Both the position numbers and the translations under genes were made by a program. 64,000 nt of DNA from Acrocarpospora corrugata (GTDB taxonomy: Bacteria; Actinomycetota; Actinomycetes; Streptosporangiales; Streptosporangiaceae). The DNA lies in NCBI RefSeq assembly GCF_009687845.1, contig NZ_BLAD01000082.1, forward strand, positions 1 to 64,000, read 5' to 3'. A model generated the notes under the pieces. It was not told where the DNA came from and ran no database searches. It worked only from the letters and a program-made list of their open reading frames with translations. Every line of letters starts with the position of its first letter. Position 1 is the first letter of the stretch. Shown piece by piece: positions 58,749 through 64,000 of this stretch.

Positions 58749-58780
58749 TGACACCACCGAGAACCGGCAGGTCAGACATC
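58749..58780. repeat. IS481-like right-end scrap
   Basis: TGACACCACCGAGAACCGGC and the next 12 bases match 40888-40918 and, less well, the right end of the intact IS481-like element after its transposase stop. No transposase remains. It marks the left edge of the XRE fragment. Confidence 0.45.
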
Positions 58781-58785
58781 GTGGC

Positions 58786-59103
58786 CGCGTGCTTCGCGGG
58801 CTGCGCCGTGGTGCGCTGGCCGGGTTGCGCTGGGCGGGCGAGCAGGTGGTCGCCGAGGCCCGTAAGCGTAACCAGGCATACATCGACGGTCACCGTCTCG
58901 CCGAGCGCCGTGCTGCCCTGGATTTGACCCAGGTCGAGGTGGCCGAGCGGATGGGCGTCACCAAGAGTCGCGTCTCCCAAATCGAACGCGGCGAGGTGTC
59001 CACCGTGGAGGCCATCGCCCGTTATGGTGTCACCCCGGTACTTCGTCATCGCCTGGGCGGCGCATTTGCTGTCGCGGCTCCCATCAGTCCGCCGGCGTGG
59101 TAG
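58786..59103 (+). pseudogene. XRE-family HTH protein, both ends damaged
   Basis: The core reads ARKRNQAYIDGHRLAERRAA, then LDLTQVEVAERMGVTKSRVS and QIERGEVSTVEAIARYG, the complete HTH of RelB/HigA-like XRE antitoxins. After VEAIARYG the sequence no longer follows the family, so the C-terminus was replaced or shifted. The N-terminus runs into an IS scrap at 58780. No toxin gene is adjacent. Confidence 0.55.
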
Positions 59104-59444
59104 CCGATCAGCCCCAGGCGATGACGATGATCAGATAGCCCGCCAGGACGGGCAGCAGGTCGCGAAACGTATGATCTTGCGGAGGTGCGGGGGTATGTGT
59201 CAGATTCCGTGCCACCGGAGCTTTCACCTACTCTGTCGCCAGGTCCGAGAGGGTGCGGACCTTGTTCGCGCCCCCGGCGGCGGGGATGGCCCACCGGCGG
59301 AAGCTATGTCCGGTTATGGTGTTTCCGGAGTCTCGCCGGATATGCGTTGTGTGTCCCCATCGTTACGGAGTTCGTCGGCTGTTTGCGTGGACGGCGCTCA
59401 CGCCGGGGTGCCGGCTCTGGTACTCCGACAGGTACGGAAGCCGC
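59104..59444. other. Stretch without a supported gene
   Basis: A 14-bp inverted repeat links 59044-59057 (CGTCATCGCCTGGG) with 59113-59126. On the minus strand PVLAGYLIIVIAWG before a stop at about 59105 looks like the tail of a membrane protein. The rest shows no recognisable gene. Confidence 0.3.
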
Positions 59445-60413
59445 TCAGGCGCGCGGCCGGAAGGACTGCCGGTAGCGGTGCGGGCTGGTGCGCAACTCGC
59501 GGTCGAAGTGGGCGCGCAGGGCGCTGGCCGAGCCGTGTCCGCTGCGGTCCGCCACGGCGGGGATCGGCAGGCCGGTGCGCTCCAGCAGGTGCCGGGCCAG
59601 TAGCAGCCGCTCGCGGGCGAGCCAGGCCAGTGGTGTGGTGCCCGTCTGTTCCTGGAATCGGCGCGAGAGCGTGCGAATGCTGAGGTTGGCGTGCTGGGCG
59701 ATGGCGGCCAGGGTGAGTGGTTCGGCGGCGTGTTGCCGCATCCAGGCGAGGGTCGCGGCCAGGCTGCCGTCGGTGGTGGCCGGTGGTGGGTGCGGGATGA
59801 ACTGGGCCTGGTCGCCGTCGCGGCTGGGCGCCATGACGGTGGCGCGGGCGGCGCCCGCGGCCACCGCCGCGCCGAAGTCGCGGTGCACCAAGTGCAGGCA
59901 CAGGTCGAGCCCGGCGGCCACACCGGCAGAGGTGAACAGGTTTCCGTCCCCGACATAGAGAGGGCGGTCGTCCACATGGACGTCGGGATAGCGGCGGGCC
60001 AGTTCGCCCGCCGCCGCCCAGTGGGTGGTGGCCGGTAGCCCGGCGAGCAGGCCGGCCTCGGCGAGGACGAACGCTCCGGTGCAGATGGACACGATCCGTG
60101 TCCCGCGCGCCGCCGCCTCGTGCAGCAGGTCGAGTACGGCGGCCGGAGCCGGTCGGGTGATGGTGACACCGGGCACCACGATGGTGTCGGCCTCTTCCGC
60201 GCCGTCCAGCCCGTTGGGGGCCTCGATGCGGTAGTACCCGATGCCGGCGGCGGTGGCTCTCACCGACGGGGAGGTCCCACATACGCGCACCTGATAGGGG
60301 TAGCGGCCGTCGGGCAGACGGGCGGAGCCGAAGACCTGGCAGGGCATCGCCAGGTCGAAGCCGACCACCCCGTCCAGGGCGAGTACGGCGACGATGTGCG
60401 GATCAGTGGGCAT
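59445..60413 (-). CDS. GlxA-family transcriptional regulator (DJ-1 fold plus AraC HTH)
   Basis: A 322-aa regulator. An N-terminal DJ-1/PfpI-like domain (VAVLALDGVVGFDLAMPCQV, TRIVSICTGAFVLAEAGLLA) is joined to a C-terminal AraC-type double HTH (LAAIAQHANLSIRTLSRRFQ, ADRSGHGSASALRAHFDREL). The Cys in SICTGAF keeps the nucleophile position of DJ-1 enzymes. Its start at 60413 overlaps the end of the ATPase gene by 11 bases, so it is the last gene of the metallophore operon and may regulate it. Confidence 0.9.
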   Translation of the reverse strand: MPTDPHIVAVLALDGVVGFDLAMPCQVFGSARLPDGRYPYQVRVCGTSPSVRATAAGIGYYRIEAPNGLDGAEEADTIVVPGVTITRPAPAAVLDLLHEAAARGTRIVSICTGAFVLAEAGLLAGLPATTHWAAAGELARRYPDVHVDDRPLYVGDGNLFTSAGVAAGLDLCLHLVHRDFGAAVAAGAARATVMAPSRDGDQAQFIPHPPPATTDGSLAATLAWMRQHAAEPLTLAAIAQHANLSIRTLSRRFQEQTGTTPLAWLARERLLLARHLLERTGLPIPAVADRSGHGSASALRAHFDRELRTSPHRYRQSFRPRA

Positions 60414-61233
60414 CGGACAGCAGTGCCTCCGGTCGCGTGCGGCAACTCCAGTGGCAGGGCCGCCCCGGGCACAGGCATCGGGGTTTCAGCACGAATCCCG
60501 GTCGTCCTCCCACGCCATGCACGGTGGCCTCCACCTGGAACACCTCGCCGATCGTGGTGGGCGTCAGCACGTCGGCAGCCGGGCCATGAGCCACCAGCCG
60601 CCCCTCCTTGAGAACGGCGACGGTGTCGGCGTAGGTGGCGGCCAGGTCGAGGCTGTGCAGCGCGGCGACCACGGTGACGTCCAGATCCCTGACCAGTTCC
60701 AGGATGTCGAGCTGATGGCGTACGTCCAGGTGGTTGGTCGGCTCGTCCAGGATGAGTAGCCGCGGCCGGCCGGCCAGGGCCCGGGCGAGCAGGACGCGCT
60801 GACGCTCGCCCCCGGAGAGCCCGCCGACCCGGCGCTCGGCGTAGGGTGCCAGGCCGGTGCGGTCGAGCGCCTCGGCGATGGCGGCCCGGTCAGTGGTGGT
60901 GAGCCGGTCGAAGAAGCCGAGATGCGCTGTACGGCCCAGAGCGACGGTTTCCGCGACCGTGAACTCGAAGCCCGCGTGCTGTTCCTGCATGAGCACGCCG
61001 ACACCTCTGGCGGCGTGTGCCGCGGGCATGGACCACAGGTCGCGGCCGTCGAGACGGATCGTGCCCGAGACCGGGCGGAGGGCCCGATAGACGGTTCGCA
61101 GCAGGGTGGACTTGCCGCTGCCGTTCGGGCCGACGAGCGCCGTGAACGTCCCGGAGGACACGGTCAGCGATACTTCGGCCACCACGTCCTGTCCGCCCAG
61201 CGTCACCGAGACGTCGTCGATGTCGAGTCTCAT
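60403..61233 (-). CDS. Metallophore/haem/B12-type ABC ATPase (FecE-like)
   Basis: A 276-aa ATPase: Walker A LVGPNGSGKSTLLRTVYRAL, signature GGLSGGERQRVLLARALAGR, Walker B LLILDEPTNHLDVRHQLDIL, and a C-terminal VVAALHSLDLAATYADTVAV. The tail contains a Cys cluster (KPRCLCPGRPCHWSCRTRPE) unusual for FecE-type ATPases, which may bind metal or a cluster. The ATG at 61233 overlaps the permease stop by four bases. Confidence 0.88.
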   Translation of the reverse strand: MRLDIDDVSVTLGGQDVVAEVSLTVSSGTFTALVGPNGSGKSTLLRTVYRALRPVSGTIRLDGRDLWSMPAAHAARGVGVLMQEQHAGFEFTVAETVALGRTAHLGFFDRLTTTDRAAIAEALDRTGLAPYAERRVGGLSGGERQRVLLARALAGRPRLLILDEPTNHLDVRHQLDILELVRDLDVTVVAALHSLDLAATYADTVAVLKEGRLVAHGPAADVLTPTTIGEVFQVEATVHGVGGRPGFVLKPRCLCPGRPCHWSCRTRPEALLSDAH

Positions 61234-62294
61234 GGCGTCTCCTGAGTGGCCAGACCGCGTGCCCGCATGACGAGCAGGAAGCACGGGACCCCGAGGAACG
61301 CGGTCAGCACACCGATGGGCAACTCCGCGGGCGAGGTCAGAGTGCGCGCGGCGACGTCGGCCCAGAGCAGGAAGAGCGCGCCGAGCACCACCGTGACGGG
61401 CAGCATGCGCCGGTGGTCGGCGCCGACCAGCATCCGGGCCAGATGCGGCACGATCAGCCCGACGAAGCCGATTCCGCCGGACACCGCCACGATCGTTCCG
61501 GTCAGCAAGGTGACCAGCAGGAGCAGGTACCACCGCTGACGGCCGGTGTTGAGGCCCAGCGCGGCACTGGCCTCCTCGCCCAGCACGAGGGCGTTGAGCC
61601 GCCGCGCCCGCAGCAGCAGAAGGCCTGCAGCCACGCCGACGACCGCCGAGGGGATCGGCAGGGTGGCCCAGTTGGTGCCGGACAGGCCGCCGAGCAGCCA
61701 GAAGATGATCTGCTGCTGGGCGGAGGAGCTGTCGGTGCGCGACAGCATGAACGAGGTCACCCCGGCGAACAGGTGCCCGAAGGCGACGCCCACCAGGATC
61801 AGCCGCACCGGCAGCAGCCGGCCCTGGAGGCTGGACATCACCAGTACCACGCCGATCGCGACGGAGGCTCCGGCGAACGCCGCCAGCGGCAGGGTCAGCG
61901 CACCGAGCACGGTCGTCCCCGTGGTCAGCACCAGCACGGCGCCGACGGAGGCTCCGTGCGACAGCCCGAGCAGATACGGGTCGGCGACCGGATTGCGGAC
62001 CACACCCTGCACGATCGCTCCGGCCAGGGCGAGACCGGCGCCGGCCACCGCGCTGAGCAGCACACGCGGGAAGCGGATGCGCCAGACGATGAGGTCGGAG
62101 ACGGCCGTGCTGTCGCCACCGCCGGTCAGGTGATGAGCAAGGATGCCGGCGACCTCCCCGGCCGGTATGCCCACCGGCCCGAGTCCCGTGGCGATCACCA
62201 CGGACAGGCCGAGCGCCGCCGTGAGCACCACGACCAGGGCCGGGTACGGCACGGCGGCGGCCCTGACCGGCAGCCTGCGGGCGATCGCGATCAT
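61230..62294 (-). CDS. FecCD-type ABC permease
   Basis: A 354-aa permease of the iron-siderophore/B12/haem family (BtuC/FecCD) with about ten hydrophobic segments. Diagnostic parts are WRIRFPRVLLSAVAGAGLAL, QGVVRNPVADPYLLGLSHGA and FVGLIVPHLARMLVGADHRR. The ATG at 62294 overlaps the binding-protein stop by one base. Only one permease gene is present, so it should act as a homodimer. Confidence 0.92.
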   Translation of the reverse strand: MIAIARRLPVRAAAVPYPALVVVLTAALGLSVVIATGLGPVGIPAGEVAGILAHHLTGGGDSTAVSDLIVWRIRFPRVLLSAVAGAGLALAGAIVQGVVRNPVADPYLLGLSHGASVGAVLVLTTGTTVLGALTLPLAAFAGASVAIGVVLVMSSLQGRLLPVRLILVGVAFGHLFAGVTSFMLSRTDSSSAQQQIIFWLLGGLSGTNWATLPIPSAVVGVAAGLLLLRARRLNALVLGEEASAALGLNTGRQRWYLLLLVTLLTGTIVAVSGGIGFVGLIVPHLARMLVGADHRRMLPVTVVLGALFLLWADVAARTLTSPAELPIGVLTAFLGVPCFLLVMRARGLATQETP

Positions 62295-63316
62295 CAACTG
62301 CCCGCGTGCAGGTCGGCGGCGAGCTTTTCCAGCCCGTCGAGGTTGAGCGGGCTGGGGAAGGCGACCAGGTACTGCGAGGCGGAGAAGACCTTTCCCTCCT
62401 TGACGGCGGTGGTCTCGGCGAGCAACGGGTTCTGCCTGACCTTCTCGACCAGCTCCTGCCCCTTGATCTTGGCGAAGGAGTAGTCGGTGATCACCCAGAT
62501 CACCTGCGGGTCCCGTTTGACCACCTCCTCGGGGGAGGCGTCGGCGTGCATCGAACCGACGTCGCCGAAGAGGTTCTCGCCGCCCGCGAGGGTGAGGATG
62601 GCATGGGTGATCGTGGCGCTGCCGGAGGTCTTGATCGGCTGCCCGGCGACGGGGTCGTCCTGCACGATCATGACGCGCGGTCTGGCCCCGTCGGATGTGA
62701 CGGCGCTCTGGCGGGCCCGCAGGTCGGTGACGAGCTTTTCCGCCCGGTCCCGTACGCCGAACACGGCGCCGAGCTTGCGGATGAAGTCGTAGGTGGGGGT
62801 GAGGTCGGTCAGCGCGGAGGTGGAAGGGGTCTCGCCCATGGCCATGCCGCCACCCGGCATGCACCCGGCCAAGCCCTTCGCGTTCATGGTGGCCAGGTCG
62901 GCCTCCTTCGGGCTGCCCACCGGGCCGCCGAAGGTGGAGAAGCTCGTCACGACCAGATCGGGCCGCTGACCCGCGACGACCTCGGTGACCGGAATCCTCT
63001 CCGCCAGGACCGGGATCGTGGCCAGTTCCTCCTTGTAGGGAGAGGTGTCCACCGTGAACGGCGCGGGGAACCCGGTGCCCACGATCTTCGCGGTCAGGCC
63101 GAGCCGGACCATGGTCTGGGCCGCGTACCCGTCGAGCGTCACCACCCTCTCGGGCGCCGCGGCGAAGGAGACGTCCTGGCCGGCGCAGTCCTTGACCACG
63201 ACCGCCCCGGCCCCGGCACCGGTCGCGGCAGGGACGGGGGTGGCCGAGGGCGCGCCGCCGCAGGCCGTCAGCGCCAGGGGGAGCGCGATCAGGAGGGTCG
63301 ACAGCCGTCGCATCAT
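62294..63316 (-). CDS. Metallophore-type ABC substrate-binding lipoprotein
   Basis: A 340-aa lipoprotein (lipobox LALTACGG). Type-III (cluster A) binding-protein features are APERVVTLDGYAAQTMVRLG, GQRPDLVVTSFSTFGGPVGS and GKVFSASQYLVAFPSPLNLD. The family binds ferric siderophores, haem or cobalamin. A Gly- and Met-rich insertion, AGCMPGGGMAMGETPSTSAL, lies in the middle and could contribute to metal or ligand contact. It is the second gene of the operon, overlapping the DJ-1 gene by four bases. Confidence 0.88.
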   Translation of the reverse strand: MMRRLSTLLIALPLALTACGGAPSATPVPAATGAGAGAVVVKDCAGQDVSFAAAPERVVTLDGYAAQTMVRLGLTAKIVGTGFPAPFTVDTSPYKEELATIPVLAERIPVTEVVAGQRPDLVVTSFSTFGGPVGSPKEADLATMNAKGLAGCMPGGGMAMGETPSTSALTDLTPTYDFIRKLGAVFGVRDRAEKLVTDLRARQSAVTSDGARPRVMIVQDDPVAGQPIKTSGSATITHAILTLAGGENLFGDVGSMHADASPEEVVKRDPQVIWVITDYSFAKIKGQELVEKVRQNPLLAETTAVKEGKVFSASQYLVAFPSPLNLDGLEKLAADLHAGS

Positions 63317-63942
63317 CGTTCACCCACCGTCACCGCGGGGTCCCCGGTGGAACGCCAGACGGGTGCGCGCCGCTCGTATTCCAGGAGGCGCTCCAGCAGT
63401 TCCGCCGCCTCCCCGCCCTGATACCGCTCGACGAGCCACAGCGCCAGATCCAGCCCCGAGGTGATGCCACCCGAGGTCACCACGTCTCCGTCGTCCACCA
63501 CGCGGGCGTCCACGTGCCGGCCGCCCATCGCGACCAGGTCGTCGACCGCGCGGTGGTGCGTCGTGCAGGCACGGCCCGCCAGCAGGCCGGCCGCGGCGAG
63601 CAGCAGCCCGCCGGTGCACACCGACGCCAGCACCAGCCCCGGCCGGGCCGCCTCCGCCAGGGCGGCGGGCAACCGCCCGGACGCCAGCTCGGCGCCGACA
63701 CCGGCTGATCCGCTCTTCGCGAATCCGCCACCTGCCACGATGACCACGTCCGTGTCCTGTGGCGCCCAAGCCCCGGTGGGCAGGGGGAGCCCGCCCCCGG
63801 TCGTCACCGTGCGTGGACCGTCCACGGACGTCAGACGCACCGTCACGTCGAGCCCCGCGCGTCCGGCCAGGCCGAGCACGGAATAGGGACCCACCACGTC
63901 TAGGTCGTCGGCGCCGTCGAATACGGCGATGTCGACTCGCAT
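63313..63942 (-). CDS. DJ-1/PfpI-family protein, first gene of the metallophore operon
   Basis: A 209-aa stand-alone DJ-1/PfpI protein (MRVDIAVFDGADDLDVVGPY). The nucleophile elbow is in LVLASVCTGGLLLAAAGLLA, followed by TTHHRAVDDL. The subgroup is close to isonitrile-hydratase-like and GlxA N-terminal domains. GGGAGG lies upstream of the ATG at 63942. It overlaps the binding-protein gene by four bases (ATGA), so its product is made together with the importer and may act on the imported ligand. Positions 63943-64000 hold its promoter region. Confidence 0.85.
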   Translation of the reverse strand: MRVDIAVFDGADDLDVVGPYSVLGLAGRAGLDVTVRLTSVDGPRTVTTGGGLPLPTGAWAPQDTDVVIVAGGGFAKSGSAGVGAELASGRLPAALAEAARPGLVLASVCTGGLLLAAAGLLAGRACTTHHRAVDDLVAMGGRHVDARVVDDGDVVTSGGITSGLDLALWLVERYQGGEAAELLERLLEYERRAPVWRSTGDPAVTVGER

Positions 63943-64000
63943 ACAGCCTCCCATCGTTGAACTGGGTCCCATGGTCACTGTGCGTCGCGATTGCGTGGAA

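Noticed and set aside
1-64000. CRISPR arrays
   Set aside because: No regularly spaced short repeats were seen; the repeats present are IS ends, att copies or protein-coding repeats.

Overview
The window is high-GC actinobacterial DNA. The evidence is strong GC bias at third codon positions, GTG starts, AGGAGG-type ribosome sites, UTRA- and FadR-type GntR regulators, DUF6247, DUF5997 and DUF4872 families, and pSAM2-like integrase tails next to a tRNA-Lys site. The mix of families would suit a Streptosporangiales-type soil actinomycete, but that is an inference from gene content; no rRNA or complete tRNA is present to place it.

Layout. 0-6 kb is a gene graveyard: a flavoprotein C-terminus ending exactly at an IS end, fragments of an integrase, an IS3 OrfA, an SDR and a membrane protein, and a DUF4872/BtrH-type pseudogene, with intact DUF2306, FAD-oxidase and VOC genes among them. 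6-16.4 kb is mostly intact: MarR regulator, CPBP protease, CehA/McbA metallohydrolase, secreted tripeptidyl-aminopeptidase-like hydrolase, LysR-type effector domain with divergent DUF5997, a secreted protein and a GH32 glycosidase. A secreted hydrolase follows, bracketed by inverted remnants of one IS (16.36-18.60 kb). 18.8-26.2 kb holds a very large secreted protein that ends in a NucA/NucB-type nuclease domain, with a probable immunity gene directly downstream; the large gene carries one in-frame UGA.

27.6-40.6 kb is bracketed by two identical 47-bp copies of the 3' part of tRNA-Lys(TTT), each just downstream of a tyrosine-integrase tail. These look like the junctions of serially inserted, decayed integrative elements. 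Inside are toxin-antitoxin genes, regulator fragments, IS pieces, and an intact GntR/UTRA-regulated operon: a BMP-type nucleoside ABC importer with uridine phosphorylase and adenosine deaminase.

41-52.6 kb is a carbon-utilisation locus. It has a five-gene ABC importer with two different ATPases, a succinate-semialdehyde-type dehydrogenase, an iron-dependent alcohol dehydrogenase, decayed Ldh-type and GlcD-type oxidase genes, a divergent FadR-type regulator, a DJ-1/PfpI protein and an alpha/beta hydrolase. An intact IS481-like element (52.64-53.88 kb) then abuts a compact four-gene operon (YbdK-like ligase, haem-oxygenase-fold iron enzyme, HemK2-like methyltransferase, CDGSH protein) and supplies the stop codon of its last gene. 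57-59 kb has small membrane proteins and a degraded XRE gene. 59.4-63.9 kb is a metallophore-type ABC uptake operon framed by two DJ-1-fold genes, the last a GlxA-type AraC regulator.

The main themes are repeated IS and integrative-element activity leaving many precise junctions, and intact catabolic or uptake operons surviving between them. The strongest candidates for new biology are the giant NucA/NucB toxin with its neighbour, the YbdK/iron-enzyme/methyltransferase/CDGSH operon, and the mutually exclusive hairpins beside the att site at 40.74 kb.
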